24,668 nt of DNA from Pelargonium nanum (taxonomy: Eukaryota > Streptophyta > Magnoliopsida > Geraniales > Geraniaceae). The notes under the pieces were generated by a model that ran no database searches, was not told where the DNA came from, and saw nothing but the letters and a program-made list of their open reading frames with translations. The stretch's first letter is position 1, and each line of letters begins with the position of its first letter. The position numbers and the translations under genes are program-made. Shown piece after piece: positions 1 through 9,305 of this stretch. The DNA lies in NCBI GenBank assembly GCA_036897485.1, contig JAYMTF010001278.1:1-24668 (forward strand). Reading direction: 5' to 3'.

Positions 1-15
1 ATACAGTTACATGTG

Positions 16-152
16 AGTCCAATTTAGAACAAAAATAAACAGTTCAGGTACCAAATTGGAACGATATCAATAGTTTGAGTACCAAATGAAAACAAAAATC
101 AAATTAGGTACCAATTTAGAACATTATTTATAGTTGAGGTACCAAAATGAAA
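16..152. repeat. about 30-bp tandem repeat with GGTACCAA core
   Basis: A core resembling AGGTACCAAATTGGAAC recurs at about 47, 77, 107 and 138, with a weaker copy near 16-31, giving a period of about 30 bp. Similar 'tacc/tactaaattgga' units fill the terminal inverted repeats of the element at 4323-5642. This stretch could therefore be the end of a related transposon whose body lies left of the window, but no partner arm is visible to prove it. Confidence 0.5.
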
Positions 153-305
153 CATTCTCCAATTAAATATGAACAGTTAATTAAAAAATCTCATTATATT
201 TTAATGTGCTCTTGTTATAACAAATTAGACCATCATTTAAAAATAAAAATGAAGAAAAAGAGCACTATTTTTTAAGAAATAGAAGCAATTGATTAGAATT
301 ACAAC

Positions 306-816
306 CAGGGGCGGATGCAGAAATTTGTATTAGTGGGGGCACAATATTATATGATAATATAATAACAAAAATATATAAAGTTTATAAATTTAAATGAAAA
401 TTCATTTAGTTTCATACACTGAACAAAATTTTCAACAAAAAAAACATGGGCAATTTGTCTTTAATAATTAAAACTAAAATACATTTATCTTCTACCAATA
501 AATCATATTTTACATTTATTACTATTTTTTAAATGTACTTTGCATTTATTTTCAGAAAACATTGACATTTATCTTCTTTTCTTAAACCCATATTGACACT
601 TGTCTCAATTATATCAATGCAAAGAAGTCAGATGGGTCCCACTTCTTAATTTTTCACAACAAACCATAAATTTTACTGGGGGCATTTCAAGAAATCAGAT
701 GGGGCACCTCCATCATATAAGCTAGACGGTTAACAAACATTACAAGAATTTCCACAGTTTTGGTGTAACCAGTGGGGTCACGTGCAGACACTGACCATGC
801 CGTGGCTCCGCCCCTG
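306..816. mobile_element. non-autonomous hAT-type element (MITE) with 8-bp TSD
   Basis: The left end reads CAGGGGCGGATGCAG and the reverse complement of the right end reads CAGGGGCGGAGCCACG, so the outer 10 bp are perfect inverted repeats. The element is flanked by a perfect 8-bp direct repeat, ATTACAAC (298-305 and 817-824). An 8-bp target duplication and a CAGGG-type terminus are hallmarks of the hAT superfamily. The 511-bp body is AT-rich and has no transposase coding potential. Copies of 'TGGGGGCA' lie inside both ends (near 333 and 678), which may be subterminal transposase-binding repeats. The superfamily call is firm; the family is not known. Confidence 0.85.
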
Positions 817-824
817 ATTACAAC

Positions 825-2450
825 TGTTACACGATGCCATCACAAGTTGAACTGTTATACTTTTATTATATTACGTCATTTTCATAGCTACTCAAACTTA
901 TTACTTAATAGTGTTACATCATTTTTGAATATCAAAACTCTTCTTTCTTATATTATAAATTGTGGTGGGAAATAAATAATGGGACTCCAAGATCACCTTC
1001 TTGCATCACTCTATGAGAATCATAAATATTTATTTTAATAAAGTCCAAAGAACCTTAAATCCATAAATCAAAACCCTCCACGTGTTTAGTTAATACTTGG
1101 ATCAAGGTTATGACCACAACTAAGAAATATTCTTAATAGGAATACAATAATAATGAAACGTGTGAAGGAGTTAATAATCGATGAATTAATTTGATAACTT
1201 AATTTAAGTTGAAACTATATTATTAAATGTAGGTGTCTCTTTGTGAGCAACACACTTCAAGTAATGATACTTGAGGGATGAGACAACTAATGAATGTGGA
1301 ATCACCCAAAGGTAGTGCCCTAGTAGGTAGCGCATGTCTTCGTGAGTGGAAAAAATTGTCAAGTTCGATTCCCGCTCAATACACTCATGAGAAGATGTAA
1401 AAATTTTAACATGTGTCCAAATCTCATAAGTATTAGTTTGAGTATAAACAAATAGTATAAAATATCAATTGCGAGTTTATGGGCCTATTTAAGATTACTC
1501 ATGGTATTATATAAAATAAAATAAAAAGAACATGGAATCTATTTCTCAACGTGGAATCATAGGCCAAGACTCACAAAGATACCACTTTTGGTGGGTATAT
1601 GCGGCAACTCGAGTTGGAGATAACGAAGAGGCAAGCTCCCCAAAATTTTCAAGAGTCAACTTATGGTAAAAATATTTATAAATACAAAGTGACCATAACA
1701 TAGATTCGTTATGATTGGTGGATTTGAGGGCTAAATTATTTGGGAGACCGAGTGAATAAGTAAAGTTCATGTTAATTTTGATATTCTGGTAAGAGCATAC
1801 GTATGTTTGATATGACATGAGATTATGATGTTTTGATATTCAATATATAGTCAATATAATATAAATCAATAGTAAAAGATTCTTCTTGAATTAGTGGAGA
1901 CAACACAATTCATTATTTGTTTAATAACATTTTCTCAAATTTTATATGTAGTATTTTTTTTAATCCCGAAGTAGGGTAGCTCATAATGAAACTTTTTTGG
2001 TAGTCACTCACATTTGAAGTCATTATTTTTGGTTTTTGAATTGTCTGGGTGGGTTATGTGGATGTGTACTCGACATGATACTATCAAATTAAATCCAAGT
2101 TAAGACGTGTTATACAATAGATTGAGTAAAACAAAACGTATATTATAAAGAAATAAAAATGTAAGATCTATATAGAATAATGGTTATTGTAATCAACTGA
2201 ATTAAAATCTTTGAACTAAAACTTAATTCTTCATGATGATGGGGAGGACTTTACTGCTTTTGGTTAGATTATTCATGATGGGAAAGACTATGACTACTCT
2301 TAACTCTTAGAGATACAACAGTCTCTTGAGTTTGAAGATAACAAATTGTGGTATCTCTCGCTAAAATAACGAGTTCTTGATTTGATAGCAAGTAAATGCG
2401 TTGTTAGAGTTTGCATAGTAGCGACGACATAAATTCGCGATGAGTTTTTT
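825..2450. other. AT-rich intergenic stretch, no gene seen
   Basis: Short open frames exist on both strands but none shows a domain, gene-like composition or splice structure. The only structures I can point to are a tRNA-like SINE fragment (1311-1376) and the first copy of a dispersed repeat (2240-2283). Confidence 0.5.
1311..1376 (+). mobile_element. tRNA-related SINE head, probably decayed
   Basis: The stretch has the layout of a tRNA-derived SINE promoter: an A-box-like 'TAGTAGGTAGCGC' (1321-1333) followed about 30 nt later by a B-box-like AGTTCGATTCCC (1362-1373; consensus GGTTCGANTCC). The intervening 'CATGTCTTCGTGAGTGG' is typical of plant SINE heads. I could not find a tail or a target-site duplication, so the limits are only those of the tRNA-like part. 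Confidence 0.45.
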
Positions 2451-2757
2451 TTTATTAGTGTGTGCGCAGGACAGCATGAGGCAGTTGCAGGAAAGAAGAA
2501 GGTGGCTTGGAAGATGGTGGTTTGGTCAGATCCCTCGGATCAGCCTTTGAGTTTGCTGTCAGATCAGATGGAAGACCCGATGTTGGCTGGGGCGATTGGC
2601 AGAGCCCTTCATGTGGTCGCCTTAAGCTTTAAGTGCAATCATTGTCATTTGTTCGTGCTCAATTCAAACTGGGAGGAGGAAAATTCAGTGCCTTCAACTT
2701 GATTCTTCAGGCTGATGGAGAGGACTTTAGTGCCTTCAGTTTGATTATTCATTATGC
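2240..2757. repeat. three dispersed copies of a 35-45 bp degenerate repeat
   Basis: A unit resembling GGAGGACTTTAGTGCCTTC followed by a TTGATTATTC-like tail occurs at 2240-2283, about 2672-2708 and about 2716-2757. The last two lie in tandem about 46 bp apart; the first is about 430 bp upstream. Between them, 2460-2660 is richer in GC than its surroundings but I recognise no protein in any frame. Confidence 0.5.
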
Positions 2758-2794
2758 TTTAGTCATTATGACTCCATGTTTGGTAGTGTTGACT

Positions 2795-2996
2795 TTTTTT
2801 TATAAGCAACGGGACAGCAGGCCTATAAAGGCCTGTGCTTCTCACCCCTCCCCCCCGAGTGGGGGCGTCACCCTATTTGTTGTTAGCTATCCTTTTAAAC
2901 GCATAAATCTCACCCCATATCGTCAGCAAGGAGGCTCGAGCCTGAGACCTCAAAGGGAATCCAAAGTGCATCAACGGCTTGACCCAACATCTTTTT
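2795..2996 (-). mobile_element. SINE-like element, minus orientation
   Basis: Read on the minus strand, the stretch starts with a tRNA-like region containing GGGTCAAGCCGTTG (A-box-like), 'CTTTGGATTCCCTTTGAGG' and the B-box-like GGCTCGAGCCTCC (2931-2943 on +), and ends in an A-rich tail (T run at about 2791-2798 on +). This layout is typical of plant tRNA-derived SINEs. A T run also sits at the other border (2990-3000), which hides any target-site duplication. It covers an apparent open frame at 2633-3022 that I do not regard as a gene. Confidence 0.5.
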
Positions 2997-3141
2997 TTTT
3001 TGCGGTTTGGTCTCCGAACTGAGTGACCCACGAGTTAGTTAAATTTTCGGTCTCTTTGTCAGAATTGTGTAGATGAGTTGGTCTTCAAATTCTCAGTTTT
3101 AAATTGTCTATTGAAATTATAAATTATTAGTTTTTGCGCTA

Positions 3142-3306
3142 AAAAAAACATATTTACAGTACAAATACTTGATATCAACAGGGAGGCCATCCTCCACTAT
3201 CTCCCTCTTAGCAGTAATAATTCGTTAGTTGACGTGACGACTAAAAAAACATATTTACAGTACGAATGTTGTAGAACTTGTTTTTCTCTTGATATCAACA
3301 TGGAGA
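3142..3306. repeat. local direct duplication
   Basis: AAAAAAACATATTTACAGTAC followed by CTTGATATCAACA and GGAG occurs at about 3141-3186 and again at about 3243-3306. The second copy carries about 20 extra bases between the two blocks. This is a short segmental duplication about 100 bp apart, without obvious coding content. Confidence 0.6.
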
Positions 3307-3954
3307 ATTTTTTCGTTGGATCGTCGGCAAAGTACAATTCTTGAAGTACTCTGGAGAACCAGAAATCAAAATCGGAGCTCAAATTGAGGAGCGACGAATC
3401 TAATTGGAGCTCCATTACGTCTTTGTTGTTATTAGGGATGTAAGAAATTGAAGACCAAAGATAGTGGTCAAGTGATGAGGAGCCTTGTGCTAACGTGAAG
3501 GTTTTAACCTTCTATAGTCATTTACAAATACTGAATTAAAAAAATAGAAAATCAAAAGAGTAAAACTAACGAAAATCTTAATTAGAGATCAACTCTAAAA
3601 TTACAACAAGTCCAGAGGGTCCGAATGAACCATTTAACTCGTACAAATATACATTTTAAAAACCAATATATCCAATATTTTCAAATCGGATATTGAGTAT
3701 TTTTTCTCTTGCACACGCTACGTTGAGTTGACTTTAATGGATCAAAAATAGTAAGTGGGCTGCGTGGAGTTCAAGAATGTTGGTGAAATGAGAGAAATAA
3801 AAATGAAATGGCTTTTTTCTATGGGTCCTACTTGTTCAATAAACAACTCATTCTGGCTGCCCATAAAAGCACATTACATTGGCAGATCAGGTTTATGGCC
3901 AATTTGCTAAATACCCTTTTCCCTCACTTCACCATATCAAAATCTCTGATCCTT
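3307..3954. other. intergenic stretch upstream of a candidate leader
   Basis: AT-rich DNA. The minus-strand frame ending at 3415 has a gene-like start and some high-GC codons in its first 40 residues, but no recognisable domain and no supporting splice structure. TATA-like CATAAAAG lies at 3863-3870 and TAAATACC near 3908, upstream of the CT-rich leader, so a promoter may lie here. Confidence 0.3.
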
Positions 3955-4019
3955 TTGCTCTCTCTCTCTCTCACTCACACTCAAATTTGGATTTTGCTTC
4001 CAGCTCCACTCTGATTTTG
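3955..4019 (+). promoter_or_regulatory. candidate 5' leader exon (CT-rich) ending at a splice donor
   Basis: A CTCTCTCTCTCTCTCAC tract typical of plant 5' leaders is followed by a 5'-UTR-like stretch ending TTTTG|GTGAGTT, a strong donor with GT at 4020-4021. TATA-like motifs lie 50-90 bp upstream. No coding exon follows at once. The simplest reading is that this is the first non-coding exon of the resistance gene, joined to 8946-8996 and then 9294. Alternatively it is the stranded promoter of a lost gene. Transcript data are lacking; the start at 3955 is nominal. Confidence 0.35.
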
Positions 4020-4322
4020 GTGAGTTGGGTTCTTTTCAATTTTCATTTTTTATGCTTGTTCTTGTTGAATTCAGAAATGGGTTTTGAGTTTCAAGTAATG
4101 GGTTGTTTTTGTTTCTTGGGTTAGTTTGTGCAAAATCATTGAATCTTAGCTTCTATTTCCAACTTGTGAACCCTTGCATCATGTTAAAGTTTGTTTTTTT
4201 AACTCAATGTTAGAGTCAAATAAAGCTTTAATTATAGATTGCATTTGAATTAGGAATTTTCTCATTATTCATGTTTGGATTATAATTATTAGTGTCCGGA
4301 ATCTCAGCCTTGATTTATTGAC

Positions 4323-5642
4323 GGATAAAGGTTTTTTTTGTACCCAAAGTGTGGCGTGAAACCCAATTTAGTACCCAAATTTTTATTGTACCAGAGTTAG
4401 TACCAACACTTTTATTTTCAACCCAATTTGATACCTAAATTTTTATTTTCAATCCAATTTAGCGCCCGCCGTTAAATTCCGTAAACAGAACCGTTAAATG
4501 ATATCCACGTGTGCTAACCACAGCTGAGCTGGCAAAAAACGCGCTGGCGTGGCAAAAAATGTTGCTGATGTGGCGAAAACGTTGCTGATGTGTACATTAC
4601 TAAAATTTTAATGAATTAATTAATTGCTGAAAAATTATTTTTAAATAAAAATAAAAATAATTTTTGTCCAAAAATCCCCAAATCACTCCGTGCCCTAGCT
4701 TCAAATCTCCACACCACAACACCTGATCACCGGTCTCCGTCATCGTCTCCGGCGCCGATCACCGCTCCGAAAGCTTCTCGGGTCTACTCGGCGCAGATAC
4801 GTTGTTGATGTGTTGAGTGATGCAGACGATCTGAGGAGGTAATGAAGACGATCTGGACACCGACGCCGAAGAGGATGAAGAAGACGACGAGGATGGGGAT
4901 CGGGATGCAGATGGAGACGATGAAGGAGAAAATCAGGTGGTGTCGTGGTCTTCCATGCCGCCTCCGCCCGCCGCTAGTTCGTCCAGCAGCGATGACGATT
5001 GCTTCTGCTCATCGTCTCAACAGAATAGCCGTTCAAAATTGACGGCGGCAGTGGCCGATGGAGAAAGGGAAGAAGAAGCCACTTATTAAAATTAAATATA
5101 ATAAATAATGGTAAAAGCATAATCAGAAGCTGCAGACATTGGAGGCCATTTCTCCATTATTAATCAGTGCTTGAGATTGGATTTTGGCTTATCTGATGCG
5201 AACTTTTTTCATTGTTTCTAATTCTCCATTTTTATCATTCTTGGCACTGCCAATTTCTCCAAATCCTCTTCCTCAGATCTGAGCAATTGGTGGGCTTACT
5301 ACTCGCCGGAGATGAAGGACAGCGACGGAGGAAAGCTTCCGTCACCGGCGAGAGAGGGAGAGGTCGCGAGAGTGGAAGAGAGAGTTTATTTTTATTTTTA
5401 TTTTTTAATTAAAAATTAAATAATATCTATATCAGCTTTGAGAGTGTGTATGGTTTGCCACGTGGACTATTATTTCCAGCGAGGCAGTCCAACAAGGCAT
5501 TTGACGGAAAAATTGACGGGAGTTGACGGTAGGTACTAAATTGGATTAAAAATAAAAGTGTGGATACTAACTCTGGTAAAATAAAAGTTTGGGTACTAGA
5601 TTGATTTTCACGCCAAACTTTAGGTAAAAAAAACCTTTATCC
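4323..5642. mobile_element. long-TIR transposon, Mutator-like (Pack-MULE-like) candidate
   Basis: Two long inverted arms face each other: about 4323-4520 and about 5450-5642. Both begin GGATAAAGGTTTTTTTT and continue through matching blocks (GGCGTGAAA, TAGTACCCAAA, CCAGAGTTAGTA, CACTTTTATTTT, CCAATTTAG, TCCACGTG). The left arm carries an extra internal repeat of about 40 bp. Arms of nearly 200 bp point to a TIR-MULE; no clear 9-bp target duplication is visible and similarity leaks about 10 bp outside the ends, so the exact termini are uncertain. No transposase is present. The interior holds two GC-rich blocks (about 4680-5080 and 5270-5390) that look like captured host DNA. Confidence 0.7.
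4835..5089 (+). pseudogene. acidic, Ser-rich gene fragment captured inside TIR element
   Basis: A frame of 84 codons, open from just after a stop (4832-4834) to TAA, encodes an Asp/Glu-rich tract (EEDEEDDEDGDRDADGDDEG), then VVSWSSMPPPP, a Ser run, DDDCFC and a basic/acidic end. It has no ATG near its start. GC content is far above the flanks, and the preceding 4680-4830 reads like the 5' leader of an ordinary plant gene. A decamer, AGACGATCTG, is repeated at 4824 and 4845, perhaps marking a capture or splice junction. I do not recognise the parent gene. It is most likely non-functional cargo, though a chimaeric transcript is possible. Confidence 0.45.
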
Positions 5643-5653
5643 CTCATAAATTT

Positions 5654-7869
5654 GTTTTTTCTTTCCTCCTTACAAAAAGATGGTTTTAGATTTTTTTGGG
5701 GAATGTTGCAATATGTCTCCAATTTTGTTTTATATTAAAATTTAGCTCATATATTGGAAGAACAAAAAATACATATTTATGATTTAATTGCACAAGAAAC
5801 ATTTTGCAAGAGTAATAATAATTAGAGGGGACATGTATCGTTTTAGTACTCAATTTTTTTCCTTTTAATGATTAAACTAGTGCTCAACTCAATTACTTAA
5901 TTAAAAGGTTTGGGGTCAAACTAGTACGGAAGGCTAACGCCATTAATTTTTTCATCCATTATGCTAATTTTATATTAAAAAAGTTACTAAGATTTGATTT
6001 AAAAGTTCTTAAAAAATAGATTTGATTTAAATGTATTATCTTTTTTCTCCAAAATCTTCGTCTTTATCCCTCTTCACAATTTTATTATTTACGTAATAAG
6101 TTTATTTCTCATATTTAACAAAACTTTCAACATAATTATCTTATCAAGGTGACAAAGTGTATTGTGTAAAGTAAAATATTAAACTTTTGACTCCATTACA
6201 ATGAACATTTAATTACTATAGAGAACATTGAATTCTAATATGATAGAAATTGTTAGTTTGATACTTTGATCATGTACAATTGTACAAGTCAAGTGTTATA
6301 ATTTTTTTTTTAAATTTTAAAAAATACGTATATGTATTATGGTTAACCCTTGCGTAGTATTAACAAAAAAAAATGAAAAGTTGAATCATAATATAAAAAT
6401 TGAGTGAATTATGAAAATTTTCATTGTAATATATGACACGTGATTTGGACATGATCAAAGTAACAACATATTATGTTAATAATGATCGAAATAATGGTCA
6501 TGGAAATTTTAGAGTAATTGTGTGTAAAAAAAAAGCTTATGATGGTTACGTGTCACAAAAAAAGTTAGAGTAGTTATGTGCTGTGAAAAAATATTATAAG
6601 TGACGCGTTCTGTTGACTTGGGGTCAACAAAAGAAAGTAACACGTATGGGTGTAAAAGTCTTGTTGTGGTAGAAGTTTTAGAGATGAACTTTCACACTTG
6701 GTATTTTCTTGAGTTAGGCTTTCACTTGACAACTTGCGCTTGAGTATCTAAGACTTGCACACCACAAAGTAGCACACCATTAAGCAAAACCGGCGACCCC
6801 TGCATTTTACCTCGGTCGTGAAAGTAAACATATTTACCATTGTGAAACAGGGGTGCATAAATGAGAATTTTAGAGAGAATTTAGGAGCTCAAATGTGAAA
6901 AAAAATGCATACCGTTCAAGAGAGTATTTATACTCACAAAGTCAAGATGTAGGGTGCGATGTGTCGTCTTGTGGTTGGTTGTTGAGAATTGATACGTTGA
7001 TGTCACGTGTATATCATGAAAATTTCATAGGCTCAAATGATGATTTTGTACATCATATAATGATGAGAAAATGATGTCATCATGATGTGTTGATCATCGT
7101 AATGATGTCACCATCCGGGGTCCGTTCGGGTGCTAGGAACTTGGATGTCATCGGAATACCAAGTCTAGGAAGTTTTCTTGGAACATACCATGCGCAAAGC
7201 TTTCATGTGTACTTACCCACGGGAATAGTACGAGAGGTTGGGAGGTTACTAATTGGGCGAACCTCGCTTGGAAAGGTTTTGAGATCCCGCATGTGTAGTG
7301 AGTGATAGGAATGGTCTGATGTCCAAAGGCTCAGTTTGAGTCATCGTGGAGCGTGGCCTCGGAGGCGACTTGTACTTATTCTCATCCATATATATGCAAT
7401 ATTTAAATCAGCTGATTCTTGGTTTGAAAACTGTCAGTTACCATGTGATCTTTAGTAGCTTCCCTTGTTACAGTGGATTGTGCACCAATATTCATGTTTA
7501 CTGGTATGATTTAATATCAAGAACACATTGTGTACTAAATGTGTGTGTTTTCTTAAGCTTTTGCTTCTTTTTTTGTTCTTTAACTATATGCACTATACAC
7601 TCTGTTTCTGTCCAAAGACTTTACGAATATCAACATTCGTGCTCAATTGTATTTTTTTTTAATATTTTTTTCGTGCTCAATTGTATCCTTATAAAAGTTA
7701 TTTAATATCTTTTAAGTTTGTTGCAAGACATGATCGTGAGGATATATAGTAAATATAGCACACTGACTGACTTTTTCCTTAAAAAAAATTCAAAATAGAA
7801 ACAATGATACTCATTTTCAGACGAGCGAAGGTGCTTTGGTATTTCATTTGGACTGTTTTCTTCTCTTTT
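5654..7869. other. AT-rich, TE-like stretch, no gene seen
   Basis: No coding region is supported. Around 5830-5960 'GTTTTAGTACTCAATT' and 'CTAGTGCTCAACTC' followed by 'ACGCCATTAATT' resembles a transposon end of the same style as 4323-5642, but no partner arm is found. Segments 6665-6890 and 7080-7330 are richer in GC and look like decayed transposon or LTR material. Around 7030-7110 ATGATG/CATCAT units form small palindromes. Under the long-intron model this is intron 1 of the resistance gene. Confidence 0.4.
6612..6628. promoter_or_regulatory. inverted pair of W-boxes
   Basis: GTTGACTTGGGGTCAAC is a 6-bp perfect inverted repeat with a 5-bp spacer. Each arm is a W-box: TTGACT on + and TTGACC on -. 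W-boxes bind WRKY factors, which drive many plant immune genes. The site lies 2.7 kb upstream of the receptor ATG, so a link to it is only inferred. Confidence 0.35.
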
Positions 7870-8024
7870 TTTTTAAAAAAAAAAAAATTAAATGAGCTAC
7901 ACAACAGGGGTAGCTCTCCCCTTTTAACCCAAACCCCACCCCACCCGACGCATTGAGATTTGAACTCACGACCTCCTATGTGAAGATGTGTGTGTCTTGA
8001 CCATTGCGCCACCCCCTAGGGGGC
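7870..8024 (-). mobile_element. tRNA-derived SINE with 14-bp target-site duplication
   Basis: Read on the minus strand it begins GCCCCCTAGGGGGTGGCGC, has the A-box-like TGGCGCAATGGTC, then GGTCGTGAGTTCAAATCTC (B-box region), a G/T-rich body and a T/A-rich tail at about 7870-7890. The 14-bp direct repeat TTTTCTTCTCTTTT flanks it perfectly (7856-7869 and 8025-8038), which shows insertion by target-primed reverse transcription. The apparent open frame across it (7779-8012, minus) is chance. It carries no coding capacity and depends on LINE machinery elsewhere. Confidence 0.85.
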
Positions 8025-8038
8025 TTTTCTTCTCTTTT

Positions 8039-8418
8039 AGATTATTGATTTTTGGCTGTCTTCTTCTATTTGCAACATATGGCTTCTCATACTCCAATAT
8101 ATAGCCATTTTGTTATCAAATTGCAATAACAGCTCTTTTGTTTCTGTATTTTATCTGATTCGTAGTAGGACTTACATTGATGAAAAGATGGAAGCCCTTA
8201 AAAAGAATTGTGGAATTTTGTGTAAATATGAAACTAGAACATGCTGTGTTTGCAGATGATGACTGATATAATTAAGGTGATATTGTATTTGATTGATCAC
8301 TCAATAGCTTCTTCCATTTATTTTATCTTCTTGAATTTTATTGTAGTGTTATAGCTTCAAACCTTGAGCTTGTTTGACTTGTTATCCACTGCACATGGAT
8401 GAAAGAAATGAATTTGCT
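8039..8418. other. unassigned AT-rich stretch upstream of receptor
   Basis: Nothing firm is seen. The segment TTTGCAG|ATGATGACTGATATAATTAAG|GTGATA (exon-like part about 8257-8277) has the form of a tiny exon and could be an optional leader exon, but the signals are weak. Confidence 0.25.
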
Positions 8419-8690
8419 TAGAGAGATTGACTATTTGGATCCGAACCCGTGGGCATCCGAAATTAAATCAGATTTCAAACCAATCCGACCCGACCAATTT
8501 TTAGGTCTGATTGGTTCAGAATTATCCTATTAAAATACGGTTCGGATTGGCCAAATTTGCATATTTTACACTGAAACTCGAAATCTGATCCGATCTGGTA
8601 TATCTGTTCCAAACAGATCCGAAACCCTTTAAGATCGAATTCAGATTAGTTTTTATCAATCTAAACCCAAAATCCAAATTGTCACCTCTA
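8419..8690. mobile_element. small hAT-type MITE with imperfect 8-bp TSD
   Basis: The left end reads TAGAGAGATTGACTATTTGG and the reverse complement of the right end reads TAGAGGTGACAATTTGG, a common terminus of eudicot hAT MITEs. The 8-bp flanks AATTTGCT (8411-8418) and AATTGGTT (8691-8698) agree at 6 of 8 positions. The 272-bp body is made of degenerate 'GGATCCGAAC/TTCGGATTGG' motifs on both strands and codes for nothing. It lies about 0.6 kb upstream of the receptor ATG. Confidence 0.65.
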
Positions 8691-8945
8691 AATTGGTTGG
8701 GTTTGCACTGATTTGGCCCATATCATAATGGTCAAGCCTGCCATTTTGGCCTTTTGCTCTTCATGTATACAAAAAATAGCTACCACTTGCATTTTTCTAA
8801 GAAAGTTGCTTTCCAGAGTAAATTCAAATCACCTAACCCATCCTGCCTTTCATTGACTTTCACATATATGGCTCATAGTTATGATAATTCATTTTCAGCT
8901 TTAGATCTTCAAATTACAGAGAGATAATTTGCTTTATTGCTGCAG

Positions 8946-8996
8946 CAGCAACAGTAGGAACAAGAAGGCTATCTGCAAATTTTGGTTCAGACCCAG
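8946..8996 (+). other. predicted non-coding 5' UTR exon of the receptor gene
   Basis: TTTATTGCTGCAG precedes a 51-nt segment that ends ACCCAG|GTAATTATT, so both borders carry good plant splice signals. A further acceptor, TTCTCCCATCCAG (AG at 9292-9293), lies 13 nt before the receptor ATG, and the interval 8997-9293 is T-rich like an intron. The segment therefore fits a leader exon joined to 9294. It has no ATG that would compete with 9306. Confidence 0.45.
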
Positions 8997-9305
8997 GTAA
9001 TTATTAAAAAAACTTGTAAAATCTATCTTTAAATCATCCAATTTAATTATTCTCAAGCTTCATTAGTATGGAATCATTGAAATTGTCTTGCCCAAACTGC
9101 TTCAATATGATTTTATTGATCAGCTTGTTTGCACATATACTCAAACCAACACTGTTTGTTTGATTGTTGCATATATGTATATAAATTTCTTAATTAATTT
9201 GGTGTCTCTTCTTTTTCATATTGCAAATTACTTTGCACATATCGATCATGAAACTTTTCTTCATTTCCGTTTTATTTCATTTCTCCCATCCAGGAACTTC
9301 TAAGT

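Noticed and set aside
2633..3022. 129-codon open frame on +
   Set aside because: It runs through the minus-strand SINE-like element and its C-rich and T-rich stretches; no domain or codon pattern supports it.
3197..3415. 72-codon frame on -, with a gene-like beginning (MELQLDSSLLNLSS)
   Set aside because: The first 40 residues look plausible, but the frame then runs into the local duplication, and I found no homologous domain or continuing exon. It may be a fragment; evidence is too thin.
7346..7705. 119-codon frame on +
   Set aside because: A Phe/Cys/Tyr-rich string from T-rich DNA, with no domain and no splice context.
7779..8012. 77-codon frame on -
   Set aside because: It is the SINE head and tail read as protein.
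8257..8277. Tiny exon-like segment between TTTGCAG and GTGATA
   Set aside because: Splice-like borders of this strength occur by chance in AT-rich DNA; there is no frame or transcript support.
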